Below, one piece after another: positions 43,139-50,725 of a stretch of DNA of 64,000 nt. The position numbers were made by a program, and so were the translations under genes. The first letter of the stretch is position 1, and every line of letters begins with the position of its first letter. The stretch covers positions 8,509 to 72,508 of the forward strand of contig JBBPZY010000293.1 in assembly GCA_038276315.1 (NCBI GenBank), in the 5' to 3' direction. A model generated the notes under the pieces. The model did no database searches and was not told the origin of the DNA. It saw only the letters and a list, made by a program, of their open reading frames with translations. This DNA comes from GCA-003244245 sp038276315. GTDB lineage: Bacteria; Actinomycetota; Actinomycetes; Mycobacteriales; Pseudonocardiaceae.

Positions 43139-43228
43139 CTCGGGTGACACGGGCAGTTCGACGCGAACCACTCGGTGCCCCGCGATAGTCTGTGCTTGGC
43201 AGCTATCGGGAGATTCGGCGGGGAAACT

Positions 43229-44386
43229 ATGCGGCGTGTGTTGATGTTGCTTGTCGTAGCGTTTTTGCTTGTCGCGTGCTCCGGAAGCTTCCCGGGACCA
43301 TCCGGCGGCGAAGTTGCGCCACACCCGCAGGCGCAGGTCAGCACGTTGCCAGGCGACAAGGCCTCGAACGTCAGCCCGACGCTGCCCGTCTCGGTGCGAG
43401 TCGTCGGCGGGGTCTTGAATCAGGTCGCACTGACCAACTCGGATGGCAGAGCGATCGCCGGCACCCTGAGCCCAGACCGGCAAAGCTGGATCAGCTCGGA
43501 GGCACTGGGCTACGCCAAGACCTACACCTGGCGCGGCAGTGCGGCTGGCCCTGACCGACTGTCCGTGCCGGTGGCCGGCACGTTCACCACCGTCAAGCCG
43601 CAGCGCCAACTCCACGCCACCCTGAACATCGGCGACGGCGACACCGTCGGCATCGGCGCCCCGATCATCCTGCAGTTCGACCACCACGTGTCGGACAAGG
43701 CCGCCGCGGAGCGAGCGCTGCAAGTGCAGGCTTCGGTGCCCACCGAGGGATCGTGGGCCTGGCTGCCCGACGGCAACGGCGGCTCCCGGGCGCACTACCG
43801 GCCCAAGGACTACTGGCAACCCGACACCAAGGTCAGCGTCACCGCCAAACTCTACGGCGTCGCTCTCGGCAACGGCTCCTACGGCAAAGAAGACATCAGC
43901 ACCAGGTTCATGATCGGCCGCTCCCAGATCGTCGAGGCCGACGTCAACAGCCACCGCATGTTTGTCATCCGAGACGGCCAGGAGGTGATGAACTTCCCGG
44001 CCAGCTACGGGCTGAGCTCCGACCCGAATCGCAACACCACCAGCGGCATCCACGTGGTGATGAACAAGGCCCAAACCGTACTGATGTCCAACCGGGCCTA
44101 TGGCTACGTCAACGTACCCGAGCACTGGGCGGTACGGATCTCCAATAACGGGGAGTTCATCCACGCCAACCCGGAGACCACCGGCGTCCAGGGCGCCTCC
44201 AACGTCACCCACGGCTGCGTCAATCTGTCTACCGCGAACGCTCAGGAATACTTCGGCACCGCGATCTTCGGAGATCCGGTCGAGGTCACCAACAGCCCGA
44301 CCCCGCTCACCGGGGCCGACGGTGACATCTACGACTGGACCGTGCCGTGGGACAGCTGGCTGGCGATGTCCGCCCTGCACTCCTGA
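43229..44386 (+). CDS. Lipoprotein L,D-transpeptidase
   Basis: 385 aa from ATG at 43229. Lipobox LLVAC with lipidated Cys17. Two Ig-like domains (about 45-135 and 140-235) precede a YkuD catalytic domain with the signature HGCVNLSTANA, nucleophile Cys330, and an upstream His in the GEFIHANPE stretch. It makes 3-3 crosslinks in peptidoglycan on the outer face of the membrane and is the target class of carbapenems. Last chromosomal core gene before the ubiquitin-like island. Confidence 0.93.
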   Translation: MRRVLMLLVVAFLLVACSGSFPGPSGGEVAPHPQAQVSTLPGDKASNVSPTLPVSVRVVGGVLNQVALTNSDGRAIAGTLSPDRQSWISSEALGYAKTYTWRGSAAGPDRLSVPVAGTFTTVKPQRQLHATLNIGDGDTVGIGAPIILQFDHHVSDKAAAERALQVQASVPTEGSWAWLPDGNGGSRAHYRPKDYWQPDTKVSVTAKLYGVALGNGSYGKEDISTRFMIGRSQIVEADVNSHRMFVIRDGQEVMNFPASYGLSSDPNRNTTSGIHVVMNKAQTVLMSNRAYGYVNVPEHWAVRISNNGEFIHANPETTGVQGASNVTHGCVNLSTANAQEYFGTAIFGDPVEVTNSPTPLTGADGDIYDWTVPWDSWLAMSALHS

Positions 44387-44718
44387 CCGCGGTAAGTGTG
44401 ACCTCGGTCGGCCGCGACCCGCTGAAACTACGCAAAGGGCGCAAAAACGCGTCGAATCGAATCCGCTACGCGTACGCCTCATAACTCACAGTTCGCGATA
44501 ACGGAATACGTAACGCGGCCTTGCGTACACGCGATGAACCTAAACAAGGACCGCGTCACAAAGGTGGATCATGAACGTGGAACCGCGGGTAGCAACCTAC
44601 CAGGCGACACGAGTCGGCGAGTGCAGTGACAATCAGTGCCTGTCCCCTCACTCATCACACCACAATGCGAACAGTCGATTGACTTCGGGCGCGCTCGGAC
44701 GACAAGGCGGAGGCTGAA
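44387..44718. promoter_or_regulatory. Intergenic region upstream of the ubiquitin-like operon
   Basis: 332 bp with no credible gene. Visibly richer in A/T than the flanking core genes. It must hold the operon's promoter; TTGACT at 44679-44684 is a weak -35 candidate, but no clear -10 follows. The operon's first ribosome-binding site, GGCGGAGG, ends 5 nt before the ATG at 44719. Confidence 0.5.
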
Positions 44719-44928
44719 ATGGGTAACTACATAGTTAACGGCGAGGTTATCGACGTGCGCGGCGAGCAGCCTACTGCCGCCGACCTCAAGCGCCAAGCCA
44801 ACAGTGTGCTCTCTGATTGGGTGATGGCAAGTATGCCCAATGGCCAGATCGTCAAACTCGAAGATCACAGGCCGCTGCCGGCCAATGCAGTCGACTACTC
44901 AGTGGTGACGCCGTTCACTTATGGCTGA
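44719..44928 (+). CDS. Ubiquitin-like protein (single multiubiquitin-type domain)
   Basis: 69 aa. Pattern of a beta-grasp multiubiquitin domain: strand YIVNGEVIDV, turn, helix TAADLKRQANSV, then strands around DWVMASMPNGQIVKL and VDYSVVTPFTYG. The protein ends exactly at Gly (FTYG-stop), so the C-terminus is ready for adenylation by the E1 without trimming. No Cys; Lys24 and Lys46 are the only lysines. First gene of the cluster; its stop overlaps the E2 start by 8 bp. The domain call is by pattern and context, not by search. Confidence 0.75.
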   Translation: MGNYIVNGEVIDVRGEQPTAADLKRQANSVLSDWVMASMPNGQIVKLEDHRPLPANAVDYSVVTPFTYG

Positions 44929-45415
44929 TAGCGAGGTCGGGGTAATGCCGTCCATAATGAACGACCTCGAAACGCGGCGTAGGCTCAGCCGACTCAAGAC
45001 CGAGGCGCTCTTGCTCTCGCGACGGCTCGGCGGCGTGCGCTTCGATTCCGAAAGCGGCACCTGGTTCTATGTCGAACGGTTTCCGATCGCTGCCGGCTGG
45101 AACAAGTCTCACATCGAGGTCCTGATCGATATCCCGTACGGCACCCCCGGCTATCCGTCGGTACCGCCAGAGTGGTTCTGGACGGACCACGATCTCCGGA
45201 CGAACGAGGGGCAGCCACTCAACCATTTCTTCACGCGCGGACCGAGTACCGATAGGGAACACGTCGACCACGGCTGGGGACACTTCTGCGTCCACCTTAT
45301 CGGATGGCGACCAGCTGGTGGCGCCGACTTGCTTCGTGGGCACAGCTTAGTAACGTACCTCGACCTGATCGCAGCGATTTTTCGCGATCGGCGCACTCTG
45401 AGCGGAGCACGATAA
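44921..45415 (+). CDS. E2-like ubiquitin-conjugating protein (prokaryotic E2 family E type)
   Basis: 164 aa from ATG at 44921; ATGs at 44945 and 44957 are also possible. E2 landmarks: helix 1 about 17-36, strands with HIEVLIDIP near 64-72, the proline-rich YPSVPPEWFW at 79-88, and HFCVHLIGWRPAG at 121-133, where C123, the only cysteine in the protein, is the candidate thioester residue. The tail 141-155 (HSLVTYLDLIAAIF) fits the last helix. Prokaryotic E2 family E genes are known to travel with multiubiquitin, JAB and E1 genes. Contains a TTA leucine codon. TAATG overlap with the E1 gene. Confidence 0.8.
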   Translation: MADSEVGVMPSIMNDLETRRRLSRLKTEALLLSRRLGGVRFDSESGTWFYVERFPIAAGWNKSHIEVLIDIPYGTPGYPSVPPEWFWTDHDLRTNEGQPLNHFFTRGPSTDREHVDHGWGHFCVHLIGWRPAGGADLLRGHSLVTYLDLIAAIFRDRRTLSGAR

Positions 45416-46899
45416 TGGCGGGCGAGGTGGACGACATCGTACTCAGCTCCACCCTGTGGTCGGAGCTCCGCAGCCATCTTCTGTCTACTAGCGGCAAGCC
45501 GGGCGGACGCCGGCCCGGCGATGAGCAGATGGCGTTCATCCTCGCCGCGCCCAACGTGTCAGCGAGCAGGATACGATTGGTAGGCCACGAGCTGCTCCGG
45601 GCGCAGCCGACGGACCTTGATCACCAGTCACCCTCAGCTATCAGCCCCAACGGCCAGTTCGTCGCGACCGCCCTGACCCGGTGCCGACGGGAAGGCTGGA
45701 GTCTCATCGAGGTCCACTCACACCCCTTTGACTCGGCTTCTCATACAACGTTCAGCGGCATTGACTGGTCCAACGACCGGATGAAGATGCCCCGGCTCGC
45801 GTCAATGCTACCCGAATCCTTTTATCACGCCACGATGGTCGTCGGACAGAACAGCCTAGACGCCCATTACTATCAGCGAACCATCTCGACGATTCGGCCG
45901 GTGCGCCAAGTGACTATCGTCGGTAGCTTCTCCGACGATTCACCAGTGTTGCACTACTTTCCAGCCTCCAGTTCCGCGGCCGCGTCGGCGCTCCCGCCAG
46001 ACGCACGTCACGACCGCCAGCTGCCGCTGCTCGGCGTGGCCACCCAGGAGGCCCTCTCAAAAGCACGAGTGGCTGTCGTCGGCCTTGGCGGTCTTGGTTC
46101 GTTCGTTGCCTTAGAACTCGCCTACCTCGGCGTCGGCCACCTGATTCTCATTGATCCTGACCGTATCGAGCTGAGCAATCTCAACCGCCTCATCGGCGCT
46201 GGACCAGACGACGTCGGACGGTACAAGGTCGACGTCTTCCGGGATCTCATCGGGCGCCTGACACCGCGAGTCGCGGTAACAGCTGTGGCCGCGCCACTCC
46301 TGGACAACGGAGCGCTCCAGCACGCCAAAGCGGCAGACTTGCTTCTCGGCTGCGTCGACACGCACGGTGCCCGTCTCTCGTTGAACCATTTATCTATTCG
46401 TTATCTCATACCGCTCATCGATGCAGGCACCGGCGCCAGGCTCGGGACCGACAGCCGCGATGCAAAACTCGGGGGACAGGTTCAGATCGTTGCACCGGGA
46501 GTCGGCTGCCTTGAGTGCCGTAGCTTCATTCACCCGCAACGGGCGGCATATGACTTAGCGCCGCCAGAGATGCAGGAGTACGAACGCGACCACGGTTACG
46601 GCACCGAGCAGGCCATGCCCTCGGTTATATTCTTAAATGGTGTGGTGGCGTCAATGCAGGTAGCGGAAACCGCACGGACCTTCGCCGCCGTGTCAGCACC
46701 GGAAGACGTCACACCGAAGCTGGTCATGTACGACGCGCGAGCCCAGCAAACGTTCCCTGCAGCTGTTCGATACTCGCCTGAGTGCGCGACCTGCGGCACT
46801 CACGGCGTTACCGGGCTCGCTGATCTGGCACCTTTACAAGCTGCTTTTCAGGCTGCGCCGACGGCACGGCCTGCTTTCGCAAGAGCATCACTGAGCTAG
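45415..46899 (+). CDS. JAMM/JAB deubiquitinase-E1 (ThiF) fusion
   Basis: 494 aa. Residues 1-170: JAB domain with E37 and HSHP(x9)SGID, i.e. H101, H103, S114, D117, a complete zinc-protease site. Residues 200-460: ThiF/E1 adenylation domain with GLGGLGS (223-229) for ATP, a DPDRIELSNLNR stretch (247-258), Lys271, and GCVD (312-315). Zinc is held by CLEC (365-368) and CATC (457-460). It should adenylate the 69-aa ubiquitin-like protein and also cleave conjugates. Only C90 and C313 remain outside the zinc pairs, and none sits where E1 catalytic cysteines usually lie. At least five TTA codons. Confidence 0.88.
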   Translation: MAGEVDDIVLSSTLWSELRSHLLSTSGKPGGRRPGDEQMAFILAAPNVSASRIRLVGHELLRAQPTDLDHQSPSAISPNGQFVATALTRCRREGWSLIEVHSHPFDSASHTTFSGIDWSNDRMKMPRLASMLPESFYHATMVVGQNSLDAHYYQRTISTIRPVRQVTIVGSFSDDSPVLHYFPASSSAAASALPPDARHDRQLPLLGVATQEALSKARVAVVGLGGLGSFVALELAYLGVGHLILIDPDRIELSNLNRLIGAGPDDVGRYKVDVFRDLIGRLTPRVAVTAVAAPLLDNGALQHAKAADLLLGCVDTHGARLSLNHLSIRYLIPLIDAGTGARLGTDSRDAKLGGQVQIVAPGVGCLECRSFIHPQRAAYDLAPPEMQEYERDHGYGTEQAMPSVIFLNGVVASMQVAETARTFAAVSAPEDVTPKLVMYDARAQQTFPAAVRYSPECATCGTHGVTGLADLAPLQAAFQAAPTARPAFARASLS

Positions 46900-46911
46900 C
46901 CGGAGCGAACC

Positions 46912-48228
46912 ATGCCGGATCCAATTCCGAGAAATAGAAGCGCGCATGGGCGCCGGCTACGCTGGCAGGCGACGCGTGGGTTTTGGCGGGGCCGCCCACG
47001 CCGGGGAGCCCAGGGCAACGCCGCACCGCCTGGACCAACCGCGCTGGCGCCGTGCCCGCCCGAGCGGCCAGAGGCTTTTCCAAACCAACCGCTACGACGA
47101 CCCCAGCACGACGTCGCGCGCCCCGAAGCCGCACCACGGCCCGAACCTGCACCACGGCCTGTGCCCGCGCCGCCGTTTGCGCCTGTGCCCGCGCCGCAGC
47201 CTGGGCTTGCCCCTCCACCAAGGGCCGCGCCTCGGCTTGTCCCTCTCCCTGTGCCCGCGCCGCCGCCTGTGCCTGTGCCCGCGCCCGCGCCGCCGCCCGC
47301 GCTTGCCTCTCCGCTTGCACCTGTGCCCGACATGCAAGAGATTGGTCCAGCCCAACCACTCAGGCGTGCCCGGAACAACCCCCGGCAGCTCGAAGCAGCA
47401 CCGCCGTCACCGCAAGCACGCAACAGGCAGGCGGTCGGTCCAAGACAAGCGCTTCGGCGCACCCGGCGAAACGCCAGGCGTGCTGGGCATCCCCCGCCGC
47501 AACATCGTACTGATGTGGTGGTCGGTGTATTAGTTTCCGCGGCTGCACTTGTCGTAGGGATCGTTGTGTTCCCGCTTCTCCCAACGGGTACCTCGACGGC
47601 GCCTCCGCCCGCGAGTGCCCACGCTGGAACCGCGGTCGTGGGTAGTGCTCCGGGCCCGGTCGATGGCCCGCTTGCGGTCCAGCCGGGTGCCTCACCAGAA
47701 CCCGATCGCGCCCCAACGCACCCAGGTGTGGCCCTGCTCAGTAATCAGACACCGGTGCACCCTTCGTCCGTAGTCCCGGCGGTTGTGCAGCCAGCCACAG
47801 CGCCACAAGTTGCCGCACCAAGCGTGCCCAGCCGGAGTAGCTCCGTAGGGTCGGAGCAGCCAGCCAGCCCGCCGCCGGTCCGCCATACCCGCAGCGCTGG
47901 GGCGATCTACCCGGATTCCGGCAGCGGTGGCCAGTTAGGCGGCGGCACCCCTCCAGTCAACCCCCCGCCAGTCAACCCCTCACCAGCCAACCCACCGGGC
48001 GGTCAGCTATCTAAGAAGGGCGGCACCCCACCAGGCGGCGTCCATGCAGCTGGGCACTCAGATGGCGGCGGCTTCGGTCGTGGTGGCAGCGGCTTGGGTC
48101 GTGGTGGCGGCGGCTTCGGCGGTGGCGCATTCGGCGGCGGTTTCGGTGGCGCTTTCGGCGGCGGTTTCGGTGGCACCTCAAGCAGTCACCCAAGTGGCGG
48201 CAGCTCAAGTAGTAAGTCAGATCAGTGA
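46912..48228 (+). CDS. Pro/Gly-rich single-pass membrane protein of the ubiquitin-like operon
   Basis: 438 aa, no recognised domain. Residues 1-200 are Pro/Ala/Arg-rich with a motif [PNAR]-Q-[PA]-L-R-R-x-R repeated near 58, 147 and 178. One membrane helix (about 201-223, VVVGVLVSAAALVVGIVVF); Arg-rich flank NARRAGH before it suggests N-terminus in the cytoplasm. Residues 225-365 are Pro/Ser/Thr-rich and disordered; 365-425 is a Gly/Phe-rich tail (repeats of GGGFGG and GGAFGG). The only lysines are in SKKGG near 365 and SKSDQ at the end. It starts 12 bp after the E1 gene, so it is probably co-transcribed; it could be a substrate, anchor or effector. Confidence 0.65.
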   Translation: MPDPIPRNRSAHGRRLRWQATRGFWRGRPRRGAQGNAAPPGPTALAPCPPERPEAFPNQPLRRPQHDVARPEAAPRPEPAPRPVPAPPFAPVPAPQPGLAPPPRAAPRLVPLPVPAPPPVPVPAPAPPPALASPLAPVPDMQEIGPAQPLRRARNNPRQLEAAPPSPQARNRQAVGPRQALRRTRRNARRAGHPPPQHRTDVVVGVLVSAAALVVGIVVFPLLPTGTSTAPPPASAHAGTAVVGSAPGPVDGPLAVQPGASPEPDRAPTHPGVALLSNQTPVHPSSVVPAVVQPATAPQVAAPSVPSRSSSVGSEQPASPPPVRHTRSAGAIYPDSGSGGQLGGGTPPVNPPPVNPSPANPPGGQLSKKGGTPPGGVHAAGHSDGGGFGRGGSGLGRGGGGFGGGAFGGGFGGAFGGGFGGTSSSHPSGGSSSSKSDQ

Positions 48229-48414
48229 GGAGGTAGGGCGCATCGGCGAGTCCTGACTCCTCATGATGAAGTCGGAAGGGTCATCAATTGGAGGCAAACT
48301 ACCGACGAGCTATCAGACCAATGCAAAACGTCTGTGAACCCCGAGCGGCGCGGCGCCGGGCGCACAAGAATGCGGTACTACGGTAGTCAGCGCGCCACCG
48401 GCCACTCGTTAGCC

Positions 48415-48490
48415 CTGGATCTCCCGAACCCAACAGTAGAGCTGTTTCACGCCAGCACGATAGCTCTGCTGTTGGGTTCGGGAGATCCAG
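48415..48490. repeat. Dispersed hairpin repeat, copy 2, at the fadE remnant junction
   Basis: Arms 48415-48443 and 48462-48490, 29 bp with a single mismatch, core CCCGAACCCAACAG(C/T)AG. Related to copies at 1622 and 50585 (ACTC there, ACCC here). The right arm begins exactly where similarity of the acyl-CoA dehydrogenase remnant ends, so the element marks a rearrangement breakpoint. Confidence 0.85.
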
Positions 48491-48820
48491 AGCAGTCTTG
48501 AAGCCGGTGCCGGGCTCGCCGATGATCCGATCGGCCGAGATCGGCAATCTTCGAAGTAGATCTCCCGGGTCGGGCTACCCCTGATTCCCAGCCTGCGCTC
48601 CTTGGGCCCGACCGAGAAACCCGGGTCGTCTTTGTGGACGACCAAGGCGCTGATCACAAGCCCACCTGCGCCCTTGGCCTGGTCGGTTACCTACCGCCAT
48701 CACGGTGTACCAGGTCGATTCTCCGGCGTTGGTGATCCAGCACTTGGTGCCGTTGAGTACCCAGTGGTCACCATCACGCTGGGCCCGGGTCCGCATCGCC
48801 GCGGCATCACTTCCCGCCTC
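48491..48820 (-). pseudogene. Acyl-CoA dehydrogenase remnant (fadE25-like)
   Basis: Middle third of an acyl-CoA dehydrogenase in three frames: EAGSDAAAMRTRAQRDGDHW...TKCWITNAGES from 48820; ISALVVHKDDPGFSVGPKERRLGIRGS...IYFEDCR; then ISADRIIGEPGTGFKTAL up to 48491. The N-terminal helical domain and the whole C-terminal domain with the catalytic base are missing, and there are two frameshifts. Position after purE matches fadE25 (Rv3274c). Non-functional. Confidence 0.88.
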
Positions 48821-48835
48821 CAGAACGCGGCGAAG

Positions 48836-49327
48836 TCAGTCCAGTGCGGCGCGGAGCGTGGCGTCGGAGTCGAGGACACGTTGGGCTTGGGCTTGTTGGA
48901 AGGTTGCGATCCGGTGGGCGAGCACCGGGTCCGACACGGCCAGGATGCGGATGGCGAGCAGGCCGGCGTTGCGCGCGCCGCCGACTGACACGGTGGCGAC
49001 CGGCACCCCGGCGGGCATCTGCACGATGGACAGCAGCGAGTCCAGCCCGTCAAGGTGTGCCAGCGGCACTGGCACCCCGATCACCGGCAGCACGGTCGCC
49101 GAGGCCACCATCCCGGGCAGGTGCGCCGCTCCGCCAGCCCCCGCGATGATCACTCTCAGCCCCCGGCCTGCGGCGTTGCGGGCATAGTCGAGCATCCGGT
49201 CGGGGGTGCGGTGCGCGGAGACCACCGACACCTCGTGGGCCACCCCGAACTCATCGAGGGCCTGCGCGGCAGCACGCATCACCGGCCAGTCCGAGTCACT
49301 GCCCATGATCACACCGACCAGACTCAC
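48836..49327 (-). CDS. purE: N5-carboxyaminoimidazole ribonucleotide mutase
   Basis: 163 aa. Class I PurE: VGVIMGSDSDWPVM near the N-terminus, VVSAHRTPDRMLDYA near 40, IAGAGGAAHLPGM near 70, and a GVPVALVSVGG-like loop (here GVPVATVSVGG). Converts N5-CAIR to CAIR in purine synthesis. Overlaps purK by 4 bp. Confidence 0.96.
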   Translation of the reverse strand: MSLVGVIMGSDSDWPVMRAAAQALDEFGVAHEVSVVSAHRTPDRMLDYARNAAGRGLRVIIAGAGGAAHLPGMVASATVLPVIGVPVPLAHLDGLDSLLSIVQMPAGVPVATVSVGGARNAGLLAIRILAVSDPVLAHRIATFQQAQAQRVLDSDATLRAALD

Positions 49328-50532
49328 GCCGTCTCCCGTCCCTGCCCGTGCACCGGGTACCCGTCCGGCCAGGTCCCGGTAGCGAGAAAGGCTGCCGAAG
49401 CGATCGCCACGTTGCGCGCCGGCGTCGGCGCCTCACCAAGAACCGTGACGTGCCCGATCTTGCGCCTGGGCCGCTCCGGCTTCGCATACAGGTGCACCTT
49501 CGCCTGCGGGTAACGAGCCATCAGGTGGTGCAGTCGCTCATCCATACCCATCATCGGCGCGATATCGGCGCCCAGCACGTTGGCCATCGCACAGGCCGGG
49601 GCGCGCGGTGCGGTGGACCCCAACGGGTAGTCCAGCACCGCCCGCAGGTGCTGCTCGAACTGGGAGGTCGCAGCACCCTCGATGGTCCAGTGCCCGCTGT
49701 TGTGCGGTCGCATCGCCAACTCATTAACCAATAACTGTCCAGTAGACATTTCGAACAGCTCGACGGCGAGGACGCCGACCACTTCTAGCGTCGCCGCCAA
49801 CCGCAGCGCCAACTGCTGGCCGGCTTGCGCGAGTTCGGCATCCAGGCCGGGTGCCGGGGCGAGCACCTCCACACAGATCCCCTCCCGCTGCACCGTCTGT
49901 ACCACCGGCCACACCGCGCCCTGCCCGAATGGCGAGCGGGCCACCAGCACGGCGAGTTCCCTGCGCATCGCCACGCATTGCTCGACCAGCAATGGCGTAC
50001 CCGCGGCAAGCAGCTCGGTCACCACGCACCGCGCGCTGGTGGGGGTGTTGAGCATCCACAGACCGCGCCCGTCGTAGCCCCCGCGGACCGCCTTCAGTAC
50101 GCAGGGCCAGCCGTGCTCGGCACCGAAGGACACCGCGTCGTGCGGCCGGGTCACCTCGCGAAACGGCGGGACCGGCACGCCCAGGCCGGCCAACGTCCGG
50201 CGCATGAGCAGCTTGTCCTGGGCATGGCGCAGTGCGTCCGGCCCCGGGTACACCCGCACCCCCTCGGCGACCAACGCCCGCAGGTGCTCGGTGGGGACGT
50301 GCTCATGGTCGAAGGTGAGCACGTCGCAGCCCACAGCGAACCGGCGCAACTCAACCAGCTCGTCGTGCCGACCGAGAACCACATCGGAGGCCACCAGCGC
50401 CGCCGGCTCGTCCGGACCGGCGGCCAACACCCGCAGGGACTGACCGAGCGCTACCGCGGCCTGGTGGGTCATCCGGGCTAGCTGCCCGGCGCCCACCATG
50501 CCGACGACCGGCAAACCGGTACGGAGGTCCAC
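49324..50532 (-). CDS. purK: N5-carboxyaminoimidazole ribonucleotide synthase
   Basis: 402 aa, GTG start. ATP-grasp enzyme: PVVGMVGAGQLARMTHQAA N-terminus, LKAVRGGYDGRGLW near 145, EQCVAMRRELAVLVAR near 185, and NELAMRPHNSGHWTIE near 265. Makes N5-CAIR from AIR, ATP and bicarbonate, the substrate of PurE. purK-purE form the operon, as in mycobacteria. Confidence 0.96.
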   Translation of the reverse strand: MDLRTGLPVVGMVGAGQLARMTHQAAVALGQSLRVLAAGPDEPAALVASDVVLGRHDELVELRRFAVGCDVLTFDHEHVPTEHLRALVAEGVRVYPGPDALRHAQDKLLMRRTLAGLGVPVPPFREVTRPHDAVSFGAEHGWPCVLKAVRGGYDGRGLWMLNTPTSARCVVTELLAAGTPLLVEQCVAMRRELAVLVARSPFGQGAVWPVVQTVQREGICVEVLAPAPGLDAELAQAGQQLALRLAATLEVVGVLAVELFEMSTGQLLVNELAMRPHNSGHWTIEGAATSQFEQHLRAVLDYPLGSTAPRAPACAMANVLGADIAPMMGMDERLHHLMARYPQAKVHLYAKPERPRRKIGHVTVLGEAPTPARNVAIASAAFLATGTWPDGYPVHGQGRETA

Positions 50533-50584
50533 GAACTGGTGATCTTATCTCCAGACCTGCTGCATGCACGACCAGCCCTCCTGT

Positions 50585-50646
50585 TCCCGAACTCAACAGC
50601 AGCGCTGCGCGGGGCGATGAGAACAGCACTGCTGTTGAGTTCGGGA
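50585..50646. repeat. Dispersed hairpin repeat, copy 3
   Basis: Arms 50585-50607 and 50624-50646 (23 bp, one mismatch), core CCCGAACTCAACAGCAG as in copy 1. It lies between the divergent purK (start 50532) and GtrA (start 50726) genes, so it is not an ordinary terminator. Confidence 0.85.
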
Positions 50647-50725
50647 GCCTGAGCGCGGAGCTCGGGCACGCCGGTGGCTGCTCCTGGGTGCACGAGCTGG
50701 TGTGCGTGGTCCGTACACTGCGGCC

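Noticed and set aside
46896..47462. Glycine/alanine-rich frame on the minus strand opposite the Pro-rich gene
   Set aside because: Reverse complement of Pro/Ala codons necessarily gives Gly/Ala; no start site and it opposes the operon.
44387..48490. Prophage, plasmid or CBASS origin of the ubiquitin-like island
   Set aside because: No integrase, phage structural gene, tRNA attachment site, or nucleotide cyclase/effector pair is visible; only the Ubl, E2, JAB-E1 and membrane genes are present.
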